Source: Acidimicrobiia bacterium (GTDB taxonomy: Bacteria; Actinomycetota; Acidimicrobiia; Acidimicrobiales; JAHEJN01). Taken from it: 41,370 bases of DNA. The notes under the pieces were generated by a model, which saw only the letters and a program-made list of their open reading frames with translations, made no database searches and was not told where the DNA came from. A program made the translations under genes and the position numbers. The first letter of the stretch is position 1. Every line of letters starts with the position of its first letter. This document shows positions 8,732 through 18,828 of this stretch, in pieces. Where the stretch lies: assembly GCA_029861625.1 (NCBI GenBank), contig JAOTZB010000004.1:1-41370 (forward strand). Direction: 5' to 3'.

Positions 8732-9601
8732 TCAGCGGCGCGTCCCGGCCGGCCGGGTCGTCCCGAGCAGCCAGAGGTAGCCGTCTTCGAGCGTGGGCTC
8801 GACCAGCGGGACCCCGGTTGGTGGTTCGCCGACCACCCGGTACGAACCGTCGGGTAGCCGCCAGCTCCTGACGACGCCGACCGGAGCGGTCGGTGCCACC
8901 CATACGCGGCCGGCGGCCGCCGCCGCGAGCGCTACTGGTGGACCCACGAAGCACACTGCACCGTCGACCAGCACGACGACGGTTGCCGAGATCGCAGCGG
9001 CTTCGTCGGTGAGGTGCGTCGACACGACCACCGTCGACGATGCACCGAGCCCCGAGATCTGTTCTCGGAGAGACAACCGTTCCTCCGGGTCGAGAGCAGT
9101 CGCAGGTTCGTCGAGCAGGAGCAACGATGGTGAACCGATCAGCGCCTGCGCGACGCCCAGCCGACGTCGCATCCCGGTCGACAGCGCCGCGGTTCTGGCG
9201 TCCAGTCGGTCGTCGAGACCCACCAGTCGCAAGACCCGGACGACCTCTCGATGACGCCGGCTCCGATCGTGATGCTCCTTCAGGATGGCCAGATAGTCGA
9301 CGACCTCGTAGACGGTCGCCTTCGGTGAGAACCGCGGCTCCTGGGGCAGATACCCGAGCCGTCGTCGGATCTCGGTGCGGTCGCTGCGCTCGCCCACATC
9401 GAGGCCGTCGACGAGGATCTGTCCGGCGTCGGGAACCGTCGCCGTCGCCAGGCAGCGGAGCATCGTCGTCTTGCCCGCCCCGTTCGGGCCGAGCAGCGTG
9501 GTGACACCGCCGTCGAGCCGGAGATCGACGCCGGCAAGCGCCTGGGTCGAACCCCATCGCTTCGCGACACCGTGGGCGAGCACCACAGCCGGCCGATTCA
9601 T
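8732..9601 (-). CDS. ABC transporter ATP-binding protein
   Basis: MNRPAVVLAHGVAKRWGSTQALAGVDLRL; Walker A GPNGAGKTT, signature LSTGMRRRLGVAQAL, Walker B LLLLDEPATALDP; start at 9601, not 9850. Confidence 0.92.
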   Translation of the reverse strand: MNRPAVVLAHGVAKRWGSTQALAGVDLRLDGGVTTLLGPNGAGKTTMLRCLATATVPDAGQILVDGLDVGERSDRTEIRRRLGYLPQEPRFSPKATVYEVVDYLAILKEHHDRSRRHREVVRVLRLVGLDDRLDARTAALSTGMRRRLGVAQALIGSPSLLLLDEPATALDPEERLSLREQISGLGASSTVVVSTHLTDEAAAISATVVVLVDGAVCFVGPPVALAAAAAGRVWVAPTAPVGVVRSWRLPDGSYRVVGEPPTGVPLVEPTLEDGYLWLLGTTRPAGTRR

Positions 9602-10416
9602 GTCGTCGACACCGCTCGCGAGAACGCATCCCGCCTGGCGGCGATCACGGCCACCGACACCGCCAGCGCCACCGCGGCCACGAGCTGGCCGGGGAGACGG
9701 AAGGCGGCAACGCCGTCGTCGGCGATGCGGGCCCAGATCACGACGAGCGTCAGCCAGCCGGCCGCAACACCGGCGGCCGCGTTGCGGATCGGGACGAAGG
9801 AGCTGACGGCCAGCGTCGCAGCCGACAGTGCGACCGCAGGGAGCAGCCATGCCGCGATGAGGATGCTGCGCTCCTCGACGAGGACAGCCGCGATGCCGAC
9901 GACGACCAGGCTGGTGAGCAGAGCCATCAACGTCCGCAGCACCACGAGGCGCAGACCGCCCATCGGTGTCACGGTGGCCATCTCGTGGGCAGGATCGGCG
10001 CCGGGGCCGTACACGAGTCCGACGCCGAACACCGGCACGAGTGGCGCGATGGACAAGAAGAGGGCGATCGTGGCCGTCTCACGCTCGCCGTTGGAGACCG
10101 CGAGCCCGAACAACAACAACACGACGGCCGACACCATCCACGCCCGCCGCAAGTTCGGTGTTGCCCCCATGATCCTCGTGAGGTGTTGCGGCGCGCCGAG
10201 CCGCGTGGCGGCTCGTTCCAGCCTCGACGGCGTCGGGGCATCGAGCGACCCTTCCACCGCGGCCCATGTGGCACCGAGCCGGTGCGCATCGACGGTGTCG
10301 TTCAGTGCTGATCGCCACGCCGGTGACCGCTGGAGCTCGAGCTCGACCTTCACCAGCTCGTCGCGTGTGAGCGTCGAGCGGCGATAGCGGTGGATGAGAT
10401 CGAGATCGACGCTCAT
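9598..10416 (-). CDS. Polytopic membrane protein (ABC-2-like permease partner) with cytosolic N-terminus
   Basis: Hydrophilic ~90 aa N-terminus then several TM segments; overlaps both the ABC ATPase and sigma genes. Confidence 0.7.
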   Translation of the reverse strand: MSVDLDLIHRYRRSTLTRDELVKVELELQRSPAWRSALNDTVDAHRLGATWAAVEGSLDAPTPSRLERAATRLGAPQHLTRIMGATPNLRRAWMVSAVVLLLFGLAVSNGERETATIALFLSIAPLVPVFGVGLVYGPGADPAHEMATVTPMGGLRLVVLRTLMALLTSLVVVGIAAVLVEERSILIAAWLLPAVALSAATLAVSSFVPIRNAAAGVAAGWLTLVVIWARIADDGVAAFRLPGQLVAAVALAVSVAVIAARRDAFSRAVSTT

Positions 10417-10970
10417 CGGGAGTCTCCTTCGAGTCGAGCGAGCTCGTCGCGGGCTTCACGTCTGGCTCGCAGAAGTCGTGTCTTCACGGTCCCCTGCGGG
10501 ATGCCGAGCAGTTGGCCCGCCTCCCGTGTCGTCAACCCGTCGACTGCGGTGGCGACGAGCACACGTGCCAGGTCGGGATCGAGGGAACGAAGGGACTCGC
10601 CGAGCTCGCCGTGGAGGCCACCGACGAACAGCTCGTCCTCCGCCGATGCCACCTGGTCGAACAGCACGTTCGCCTCGACCGGGGTCGGCCGCCGCTTTCG
10701 CATCTGGTCGATGAGTCGCCGGATGGCGATGCCCCACAGCCACGCGCCGACGTCACCTTGGCTCCGGAACTTCTTCGCGCTCTTCCAGACGGCGACGAAG
10801 GTGTCCTGCACGGCGAGGTCGACGAGGTCGGGATCACCACAGCGGCGTTCGAGGCGAGCGGTGAGCCAACCGGCGTGGGCTCGATACAGCTCGTCGAAGG
10901 CCGCACGGTCGCCGCGGGACACCCGCGCGAGCAGCGCTCGATCGTCGGCCTCCGTACGCACGCTGTTCAC
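10413..10970 (-). CDS. ECF-type RNA polymerase sigma factor
   Basis: FDELYRAHAGWLTARLERRCGDPDLVDLAVQDTFVAVW (region 2) and LTTREAGQLLGIPQGTVKTRLLRARREARDEL (region 4). Confidence 0.92.
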   Translation of the reverse strand: MNSVRTEADDRALLARVSRGDRAAFDELYRAHAGWLTARLERRCGDPDLVDLAVQDTFVAVWKSAKKFRSQGDVGAWLWGIAIRRLIDQMRKRRPTPVEANVLFDQVASAEDELFVGGLHGELGESLRSLDPDLARVLVATAVDGLTTREAGQLLGIPQGTVKTRLLRARREARDELARLEGDSR

Positions 10971-11002
10971 ACCCCCTTGTCGGACTCAGGCACCCGATCG
11001 GT

Positions 11003-12001
11003 TCACGGCACCACCTCGTGGCCCACTGCTTCCGGTGCCGCGGCGTCGTTCGACTCCTCCTCGGCGCCGGCGGCCAGGAACGGGAGCGTGATGGCATAGC
11101 TCATCAACAGCGCGATCGCCTCCCACCGGACGATCCGGCCGCCGATCATGAAGACCCAGGCGGCAACGGTGACGACGACCATGATCACCGTCGCCAACCC
11201 GGCGAGGTTGGAGTCGTCGAGTGGTCCGGGCCCGATGAGCCCGACCGCGCCACCGACGGCGAGCGAGTTGAACAGGTTGCTGCCGAGCAGGTTCCCGACG
11301 ATGAGGTCGGTCTCGTCGTGGCGGGCTGCGGTGACGGCCGTGACCAGCTCGGGGAGCGACGTGCCGATCGCCACGAGCGACAACCCGACGAATCCATCGC
11401 TCAGATCGAGCGCGTCGGCGATTCGTCGGGCGCCCTCGACCAGCAGCTGGGCACCGACGACGGTACCGAACAGGCCGCCGCCGGTGAGCAGCAGCTCCCG
11501 GCGCAGGGAGGTCTCGACGCGGTACTCGTCGTCGATCTCGAGCTCGGCCACGTCGGCACGGACTGCCGACACGATCAGATAGGTGAGGGACACGAAGAGG
11601 GCGCCGATCAGGATGATGCCGTCGGACCGGCTCAAGCCCCCCTGCACGAGCACGGCGAAGAGGATCACGGCACCGACCGCGATCGGAGCTTCGCGCCGCA
11701 GGATCGGCCGATCGACCACGATGGGAACAACGAGGGCGGCGACGCCCAACACGAGGCTGAGGTTGGCGACGTTCGAGCCGATGATGTTCCCGATGCCGAG
11801 GTCGGTGTCGCCCTGGCCCGCAGCCAGCCCCGAGACGAGCAGCTCGGGCGCTGAGGTACCGAACCCGATGACGACCACACCGACGACGACGGTCGACACT
11901 CTCAGGCGCAATGAGACCCGAACCGCGCCGACAACGAACCAGTCGGCCGCCTTGGTGAGCAGTCCCAGCCCGACGACCACGAGGAGCAGGCCGATGGTCA
12001 T
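11003..12001 (-). CDS. Calcium/sodium antiporter (YrbG-type, CaCA family)
   Basis: Duplicated alpha repeats GTSAPELLVSGLAA...GNIIGSNVANLSLVLG and GTSLPELVTAVTAA...GNLLGSNLFNSLAVGG. Confidence 0.93.
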   Translation of the reverse strand: MTIGLLLVVVGLGLLTKAADWFVVGAVRVSLRLRVSTVVVGVVVIGFGTSAPELLVSGLAAGQGDTDLGIGNIIGSNVANLSLVLGVAALVVPIVVDRPILRREAPIAVGAVILFAVLVQGGLSRSDGIILIGALFVSLTYLIVSAVRADVAELEIDDEYRVETSLRRELLLTGGGLFGTVVGAQLLVEGARRIADALDLSDGFVGLSLVAIGTSLPELVTAVTAARHDETDLIVGNLLGSNLFNSLAVGGAVGLIGPGPLDDSNLAGLATVIMVVVTVAAWVFMIGGRIVRWEAIALLMSYAITLPFLAAGAEEESNDAAAPEAVGHEVVP

Positions 12002-12031
12002 GTCGAGCCGTGGCGTGTCGACGCCGTGGCC

Positions 12032-14410
12032 TCAGGCAGCGGACTCGTCGCTTTCGCCCGATCCGCCGAGCTCTTCGGAGGTCATGAGCACCTCGCGTGC
12101 CTTCGATCCGGTGCTCGGCCCGACCACGCCGCGCTCTTCCAGGAGATCCATCAAGCGTCCGGCCCTCGCGAATCCGACCCGGAGCTTGCGTTGGAGCATC
12201 GATGTGCTCCCGAGCTGGCTGCTCACGACCAGCTCCATTGCCTGGCGGAGCAACTCGTCATCGTCGCTGCCACGTCCCGGCACCGAGCCGCTGGTGCTGT
12301 CGCCGCCCGCCGGGCCCTCGAGGATCGACTCGGCCTCGACACCCGTGACCTCGTCGACCTCGGCCTTCTGCCGCTTCCACGCTGCCACGACCTTGCGGAC
12401 CTCGGCCTCGGATACCCATGCACCCTGGATGCGCTGCGCTGTCGACGACGAGGCGTTCACCATCAACATGTCGCCCTGGCCGACGAGTCGCTCGGCTCCG
12501 GGCTGGTCGAGGATGACCCGGCTGTCGGTGAGGCTCGAGACCGCGAATGCCAACCGGGCCGGGATGTTCGCCTTGATGATGCCGGTGATGACGTTGGTCG
12601 ACGGCCGCTGGGTCGCGATCACGAGGTGGATACCGACGGCGCGGGCCTTCTGGGCGATGCGACAGATCGAGTCCTCGACATCGCGGGCGGCGACCATCAT
12701 GAGATCGGCCAGCTCGTCGACGACCACGAGGATCATCGGCAGCCGCTTGTACGACACAGCCTGCCCGTCGGCATCGACCTCGCCGAGTGCTGCTTCGACC
12801 TCGCCACGGTCGAACGCGGCGTTGTACCCGTCGATGTCACGAAAGCCCACCGACGACAACAGCTCGTAGCGCCGGTCCATCTCCCGGCAGGCCCAGGCCA
12901 GGGCGTTCGCTGCCTTCTTGGGATCGGTGACGGGTTGGGTGAGCAGATGTGGCACCCGTTCGTACTGCGTCATCTCGACCATCTTCGGGTCGACGAGGAT
13001 CATCCGAACCTGCTCGGGCGTCGTGCGCATGAGAATCGACGTGATGATCGAGTTGATGCACGACGACTTCCCCGAGCCGGTGGCGCCGGCGATGAGGATG
13101 TGCGGCATCCTGGCGAGGTTCATCATCATGGTGCGGCCGCTGATGTCGCGCCCGATGGCCACTTCGAGGGGGTGGTTCGCCCGCCTCGCCTCGACCGAAC
13201 CGAGCAGATCACCGAGCGCGACGACCTGGCGCTGCTTGTTCGGCACCTCGACGCCGATGGCCTGTCGGCCCGGGATCGGCGCGAGAATACGGACGTCGGG
13301 GCTGGCCATCGCGTATGCGATGTCCTTGTGGAGAGTCGTCACCCTCGCCACCTTCACGCCGGCACCGAGCTCGAGCTCGTAGCGCGTGACGGTGGGGCCG
13401 ACCACCATGCCGACGAGCCTGGTCTCGACGCCGTGAGCCTCGAGCGCACGTTCGAGGACACGCCCGCTCTCGGCCACCATGGCCTCGTCGACCTCGTGGG
13501 TGTCGGAGTGCACGAGCAGCGTCGGCGCCGGGAGCCGCCAGGGCGAACCCTTGGCCGCAGGGCCGAGATCGATCGCGAGCTGCTCGGCATCGCCTGACGG
13601 TTCCGGTGGCAGCGTGACCTTCGGCCGCTTGCCCGGCTTCTCGAGCACCGGTGCCGTCTCGTCGGGAGCCGGGGGTGGCTCCTCGGTCGGAACGACGACG
13701 GCGGGCGCCGGCGGGGTGGGCTCGGCGGGAAGACCGACGGTCGACTGCCATCCGTGGATCGCAGCGTTACGCAGCGACGAGCCGATCGATGCCACCGAAC
13801 GGAAGGCAATATCGAGCGATCCGGCGGTGATGATCAACAGTCCGACCACGACCAGCGCGGCGAGCACGACCGTTGCCGCGACGGTTTCGACCGTCGCTGC
13901 AAGCGGCGCGCCGAGGACATACCCCAGAACACCGCCGGCGTCTGACAATGCGTCGGCGCCCTCCGACCACGCCGGCCGGCCCCGGCCGATGTGCAGGAGC
14001 CCGGCGATCGCGCCCGCAACGATGACAGCCCCCACCCCGACCCGAACGAGATGGTCGTCGACTCGATCGGAGGCCGCACGCGCCTTCGACGATGGCGTCG
14101 ATCGCGACGCCGACCCGGACGTCGCTTCATCGTCGGCTTCGTCTCGAGCCGGGCCTCGGACGAGGACCACGCCCAACACGACCAATGCGATCGGCACGGC
14201 CGCCTTCGCGACTCCGACGAGCCCACCCGCGAGCCAGTCGAATCCGGAGCCGACCGGACCGGCGATGTCGCCGTAGATGCCGAGTGCGGCAACCACACCG
14301 GCGACGATCAGGCCGAGGCCCCAGACGTCGGCGCCGTGGCCGTCGAACGCGGTGCCGACAGCACGGCTCAGATGCTGGCTCGGGCGCGAGGATGCAGATT
14401 TCTTCGCCAC
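12032..14410 (-). CDS. ftsK: DNA translocase FtsK/SpoIIIE
   Basis: 792 aa; N-terminal TMs, Walker A ILIAGATGSGKSSCINS, ILVVVDELADLMM, IATQRPSTNVITGIIKANIPARLAF, C-terminal gamma winged helix. Confidence 0.96.
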   Translation of the reverse strand: MAKKSASSRPSQHLSRAVGTAFDGHGADVWGLGLIVAGVVAALGIYGDIAGPVGSGFDWLAGGLVGVAKAAVPIALVVLGVVLVRGPARDEADDEATSGSASRSTPSSKARAASDRVDDHLVRVGVGAVIVAGAIAGLLHIGRGRPAWSEGADALSDAGGVLGYVLGAPLAATVETVAATVVLAALVVVGLLIITAGSLDIAFRSVASIGSSLRNAAIHGWQSTVGLPAEPTPPAPAVVVPTEEPPPAPDETAPVLEKPGKRPKVTLPPEPSGDAEQLAIDLGPAAKGSPWRLPAPTLLVHSDTHEVDEAMVAESGRVLERALEAHGVETRLVGMVVGPTVTRYELELGAGVKVARVTTLHKDIAYAMASPDVRILAPIPGRQAIGVEVPNKQRQVVALGDLLGSVEARRANHPLEVAIGRDISGRTMMMNLARMPHILIAGATGSGKSSCINSIITSILMRTTPEQVRMILVDPKMVEMTQYERVPHLLTQPVTDPKKAANALAWACREMDRRYELLSSVGFRDIDGYNAAFDRGEVEAALGEVDADGQAVSYKRLPMILVVVDELADLMMVAARDVEDSICRIAQKARAVGIHLVIATQRPSTNVITGIIKANIPARLAFAVSSLTDSRVILDQPGAERLVGQGDMLMVNASSSTAQRIQGAWVSEAEVRKVVAAWKRQKAEVDEVTGVEAESILEGPAGGDSTSGSVPGRGSDDDELLRQAMELVVSSQLGSTSMLQRKLRVGFARAGRLMDLLEERGVVGPSTGSKAREVLMTSEELGGSGESDESAA

Positions 14411-14503
14411 AGTGTCATCAACCGTAACACCAGCAACATGAGCCCCAGCGCCAACGACGAGCCGGACCGTCGAACCAGTGACCTCGGTGAGCGTCGCCCC
14501 GGC

Positions 14504-16156
14504 TCAGTCCGACCACCAGAGCGTGCCGGGACCCGAAGATCTCGCGGCGAATCGAGCAGCGTCGGCCCGCTCCATCAACTCGGCTCCCGTGGCGACACCC
14601 GCCGGCCCGATCGTGAGCCCGGCGCTCGCCGTCATTGCGAGCTCGGTGCCCAGGATCTCGACCGGCACCGCAATCGCGGCCAGCACCCGATGGGCCATCG
14701 CAGCCGCACTCTCGTGTGCGCCGACCTCGGCGACGATCACGAACTCGGCTCCGGCGACGCGAACGGCGAGATCACCCGGTCGCACGGCTCGGCGGAGCCG
14801 CCGACCGATCTCACGGAGCACGTCGTCGCTCACTTCGTCACCCAGTCGGTCCTCGATCTCCTCGAAATCGTCGAGCTCGCACCACAGCACCGCCAGATGG
14901 CGGTCGGGCTCGACGCGGGCAAGGAGTCGATCGACGCGGGCGACCAGGCCGACGCGGCGGTCAACGTCGGGGACGGTGTCGGGCAGATCCTGCCCCGAGT
15001 CCGGCTCGGTGCGACGCTGGCGGCTGACGTCCCACAGGACCATGTGGTGCGCCTCGCTGCCATGGAACGCCACTGGCGCATACATGACCCCGACCAGGAG
15101 GAGGCTCCGGTCGGGACGCACGATCAGCGCCTCGCCCAGCGACGGGCGCTCGTCGGTTGCGCCCATTCGCGCCGCCGCACGTTCGCGATGGTCGGCGTGC
15201 ACGAAGTCGAGCGGGTTCGTTCCGACCAGATCGTCGGGATGATGCATGCCGAGCAGATCGGCAGCGGCCTGGTTCGCGAACACGATGACGTCACCCGCGA
15301 CGACGAGGGTCGACTGCGGCGCTTCGGCGACCAGGACGCGATGCATTTCCTCGAGCTGCTCGATGCGACCACGCAGGCGGTGGACGTCCTCCGCCGGCAG
15401 GAGCGATACGACGACCCCGGAAACAGATGGGTCCTCGAGCCGGCTGGTGAGCGTGCCGCGGACGTGGCGCCATCCGTCGGTGGCGTCGCCGACGCGGCAG
15501 GCGAGGTCGATGGGAACGGCCGGACTCGTGCGCGCGGTCGCCAGCTGCGCGGTCACGTGATCGACGTCGTCGGGATGGAACAGATCGAGCACGCTGGCGC
15601 CGACCCGGATCTGTCGAGTGTGTTGCAGCGTCTCCTCGCTCGACGACGACGAGTAGACGATGCGCCCCTGGACATCGACCAACAGGATGAGCTCACGGGT
15701 GTTGGCGAGAAGGACCCGAAGCTGGTCGAGCAATCGTTGGTGAACCTGTTCGGATGCCTTCAGTCGCGTGATGTCGGTGACCACGCACAACATGCCCGGC
15801 CGCTCGGCGTCGGTACGTGTGACCGAACCGTGGACGTCGACCCAGCGAACGATGCCGTGGGCCTGGAGTCGACGTTCGCCGCGGAAGGTCCATGTGGGAT
15901 CGTCGAGAACCTCGGGATGATCGGCGACCAGACCGAGCTCGTATTCGGGGATGAGCGCATCGGCGGACGTCCCGACCAGGTCGACGGGTGCCCGACCCAA
16001 GAGCTCGCCGAGGGCGCGGTTGACCATCGCGTAACGACCCGCGATGTCGACGACGGCGACACCTACATCTCCTTGGAACAAGCTGGTCTCGACCCAGCCG
16101 GTGCCTCGGCCAACGCCTCCGGCTCCCACGACCAACCTCCAGTCGTGCCCGCGCAC
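14504..16156 (-). CDS. Multi-PAS protein with degenerate GGDEF domain (AGAEF)
   Basis: About three PAS-like segments (GVAVVDIAGRYAMVNRALGELLG; ELILLVDVQGRIVYSSSSSEETL; STLVVAGDVIVFANQAAADLLGM) followed by a GGDEF-fold region with RPGDLAVRVAGAEFVIVAE. Confidence 0.82.
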   Translation of the reverse strand: MRGHDWRLVVGAGGVGRGTGWVETSLFQGDVGVAVVDIAGRYAMVNRALGELLGRAPVDLVGTSADALIPEYELGLVADHPEVLDDPTWTFRGERRLQAHGIVRWVDVHGSVTRTDAERPGMLCVVTDITRLKASEQVHQRLLDQLRVLLANTRELILLVDVQGRIVYSSSSSEETLQHTRQIRVGASVLDLFHPDDVDHVTAQLATARTSPAVPIDLACRVGDATDGWRHVRGTLTSRLEDPSVSGVVVSLLPAEDVHRLRGRIEQLEEMHRVLVAEAPQSTLVVAGDVIVFANQAAADLLGMHHPDDLVGTNPLDFVHADHRERAAARMGATDERPSLGEALIVRPDRSLLLVGVMYAPVAFHGSEAHHMVLWDVSRQRRTEPDSGQDLPDTVPDVDRRVGLVARVDRLLARVEPDRHLAVLWCELDDFEEIEDRLGDEVSDDVLREIGRRLRRAVRPGDLAVRVAGAEFVIVAEVGAHESAAAMAHRVLAAIAVPVEILGTELAMTASAGLTIGPAGVATGAELMERADAARFAARSSGPGTLWWSD

Positions 16157-16207
16157 GTACCGTCGTCACGGTACCGCAGGATGGGCCGGGCCTCCCAGAT
16201 CAGGGAA

Positions 16208-17872
16208 TCAGACCTCGACGACCGACGTCAGGATCATCGGGCGACGCCTCGTGCGCTGGTTGACGAACTGGCCGGTCGCCCGGCGCACCCGACGCTCGAG
16301 CTCGGGCCGGTCGTCGATGCCATCGTCGAACGCCGCAACGACCGCCCCGGCGACCTCCTCCACGAGCTCGTCGTGGAGCTCGGCGGTGTCCCCGTCGGCC
16401 AACCAGCCCCGGCTCGTGACCTCGGGTTCGGCGGCCAGCTCGAGTCGGTCGGGATCGACGACCACCACGACCGAGACGAGTCCGCCGTTGCCGAGAACGA
16501 TGCGATCGCCGATCGGCCGGTGTTCGTAGGAGACGAACTGAGCGTGGCGGTAGAGATGCCGACCGCTCGTGACGCCGTGGTCGATCCGGATGCCGTCATC
16601 GTCGATGACGATCCGGTCGCCGTCTCTCGCGAGCAACGTGCGGTCGCCGCTCATGCCGATCGACTCGGCGAGCTCGAGATGAGCGATGAGGTGGCGGTGT
16701 TCGCCGTGGACGGGCACGAACCACTCCGGTCGGGCCGTGGCATGAAGGGTTCGTAGCTCGTCGGCCTTGCCATGGCCGCTCGTGTGGAGCCCGAGGACCC
16801 CGGCGTGCTCGACCCGAGCACCTCGTTCGACGAGGTTGTTCATCATGCGGCCGACGGCGGCCTCGTTGCCAGGGATGGCTGTCGACGACAGGATGACCGT
16901 GTCGTCGGCGCCGATCTGGATCCAACGACTCTCCCCCTTGGCCGCCAATGCCAGCGCCGAGCGGTCCTCGGCCTGGCTCCCGGTGGAGATCACGCACACC
17001 TCACCCGGCTCGAACCGTTCGACCTCCTCGACGTCGACTATGGACGTGTCGGGGATCTTCAACATCCCCAGATCGCGGGCGAGCGCGACGTTGCGCTTCA
17101 TCGACAGGCCCAGCGTCGCCACCCGGCGACCCTCGGCGACTGCGATGGCCGAGATCTGCGCAACGCGGTGCACATGGCTGGCGAAACACGCCGTGATGAT
17201 GCGCCGACCACGATGGGCTCGGAAGACCGACTCGAGCACGGGCCCCACCTCGGTCTCCGATGCGGTCCGTCCCGGCTGGTCGGCGTTCGTCGAGTCGCAC
17301 AACAACAACCGGATCCCCGGTTCGGTCGCCAGCGTCCCGATGCGGGCCAGGTCGGTGACCCTTCCGTCGAGGGGCGTGAGGTCGAGCTTGAAATCGCTCG
17401 AGTGCAAGATGATGCCCTGGGGGGTCGTGATCGCCGAGATCAGACCACTGGGCACCGAGTGGGTCACGGGCAAGAACTCGACGTCGAACGGTCCGATCCG
17501 GCGTGTCTCACCGTCGACCACCTCGTTCAGCTCGGTGGCGGCCAAGAGGCCGGCCTCCTCGAGACGGTTGCGCACGAGTCCGAGGGTGAACGCCGACGCG
17601 AACAGCGGGAAGGACCGTCGGCTCTGCAGATGCGCGACCGCGCCGATGTGGTCCTCGTGACCGTGGGTGAGGATCGCGGCCTCGAGTCGGTCGAGCTTGT
17701 CGTCGAGGTACGCGAAATCGGGGTAGATCGAGTCGACTCCAGGCGTGAGGTCGTCGGGGAAGAGCTGGCCACAGTCGAGCAGCACGAGTCGGCCGTCGGA
17801 TTCGAGGACGGCACAGTTGCGCCCGATGTCGCCGAGCCCGCCGAGGATCGTGATGTGTACGGGCAAGGCCAT
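16208..17872 (-). CDS. rnj: Ribonuclease J (metallo-beta-lactamase / beta-CASP)
   Basis: ILGGLGDIGRNCAVLE, LTHGHEDHIGAV, LLCDSTNADQPGRTASE, HTSGHGKADELR, VPVHGEHRHL. Confidence 0.94.
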   Translation of the reverse strand: MALPVHITILGGLGDIGRNCAVLESDGRLVLLDCGQLFPDDLTPGVDSIYPDFAYLDDKLDRLEAAILTHGHEDHIGAVAHLQSRRSFPLFASAFTLGLVRNRLEEAGLLAATELNEVVDGETRRIGPFDVEFLPVTHSVPSGLISAITTPQGIILHSSDFKLDLTPLDGRVTDLARIGTLATEPGIRLLLCDSTNADQPGRTASETEVGPVLESVFRAHRGRRIITACFASHVHRVAQISAIAVAEGRRVATLGLSMKRNVALARDLGMLKIPDTSIVDVEEVERFEPGEVCVISTGSQAEDRSALALAAKGESRWIQIGADDTVILSSTAIPGNEAAVGRMMNNLVERGARVEHAGVLGLHTSGHGKADELRTLHATARPEWFVPVHGEHRHLIAHLELAESIGMSGDRTLLARDGDRIVIDDDGIRIDHGVTSGRHLYRHAQFVSYEHRPIGDRIVLGNGGLVSVVVVVDPDRLELAAEPEVTSRGWLADGDTAELHDELVEEVAGAVVAAFDDGIDDRPELERRVRRATGQFVNQRTRRRPMILTSVVEV

Positions 17873-17924
17873 TCAGGCGGTCTTTCCGGGATTCGGGACG
17901 GACTACTTCAAGAACCGAGCGCGG

Positions 17925-18827
17925 TCACGTGAGACCGAATTCCGCGCCGACCCGAAGACCCGAGAGCAGCGCGAGGGCCTCGGGACCGAGATCGACCTGG
18001 ACCGGACCGACCGGCGGACGGCAGGGTCCGGCAGGAAGGCCGACCGCGTTGAGCAGCGCCTTCGTCGGGATCGGGTTCGGCGTGAGGTCGCCGGACTCGA
18101 ACCCGAACGACGGCAGGAGCTGTTGGTTGACGGCACGAGCCGTCGCCAGGTCGCCGCGGTCGAGCGCCGCGAAGAGGTCCTGATGCTCGAGACCCGTCCA
18201 GTGAGTGGCGACGCCGACGGTGCCCACGGCGCCGACAGCGAGCAGCGGCAGCGTGAAGAGATCGTCGCCCGAGTACACCTCGAAGTCCTCGGGTGCATCG
18301 GCGATGAGGCCGGCGGTCACGCCCGGATTTCCCGCAGCATCCTTCAGTGCGACGATGTTGTCGACCTGGGTGATGAGCCGCAGGAGGGTCTCGGTGGCGA
18401 TCTTGCGGCCGGTGCGCACCGGGATGTCGTACATCATCACGGGGAGCGCTGTGGCGGCCGCGATCGTCCTGAAGTGGGCCTCGATTCCGGCCTGGGGTGG
18501 CCGGTTGTAGTAGGGCGTCACGACCAGCACCGCCGACGCGCCGGCATCAGAGCACCGCTTCGTGTTGCGAACAGCCGAAGCGGTGTCGTTGCTGCCGGTA
18601 CCGGCGATGACGGGCACGTCAACGGCCTCGACCACCGCGGCGACGAGGTCGACCTGCTCATCGTGAGTGAGCGTCGGCGCCTCGCCGGTCGTTCCGGCGA
18701 TGATGAGCCCGTCGTTGCCGTGGTCGACCAGCCATCGAGCGAGACGCTGGGCGCCGTCGAGGTCGAGCGCACCGTCGTCGGTGAACGGCGTGACCATCGC
18801 CGTCATGACCTGTCCGAATCGAGCCAT
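17925..18827 (-). CDS. dapA: 4-hydroxy-tetrahydrodipicolinate synthase
   Basis: GTTGEAPTLTHDEQVDLV, VVTPYYNRPPQAGI, MYDIPVRTG, VALKDAAGN. Confidence 0.95.
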   Translation of the reverse strand: MARFGQVMTAMVTPFTDDGALDLDGAQRLARWLVDHGNDGLIIAGTTGEAPTLTHDEQVDLVAAVVEAVDVPVIAGTGSNDTASAVRNTKRCSDAGASAVLVVTPYYNRPPQAGIEAHFRTIAAATALPVMMYDIPVRTGRKIATETLLRLITQVDNIVALKDAAGNPGVTAGLIADAPEDFEVYSGDDLFTLPLLAVGAVGTVGVATHWTGLEHQDLFAALDRGDLATARAVNQQLLPSFGFESGDLTPNPIPTKALLNAVGLPAGPCRPPVGPVQVDLGPEALALLSGLRVGAEFGLT

Positions 18828-18828
18828 C

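Noticed and set aside
13991-16756. 921-aa plus-strand ORF antisense to the PAS/GGDEF gene and neighbours
   Set aside because: Composition-driven antisense ORF of a high-GC genome; Arg/Asp-rich with no recognisable domain, overlaps well-supported minus-strand genes
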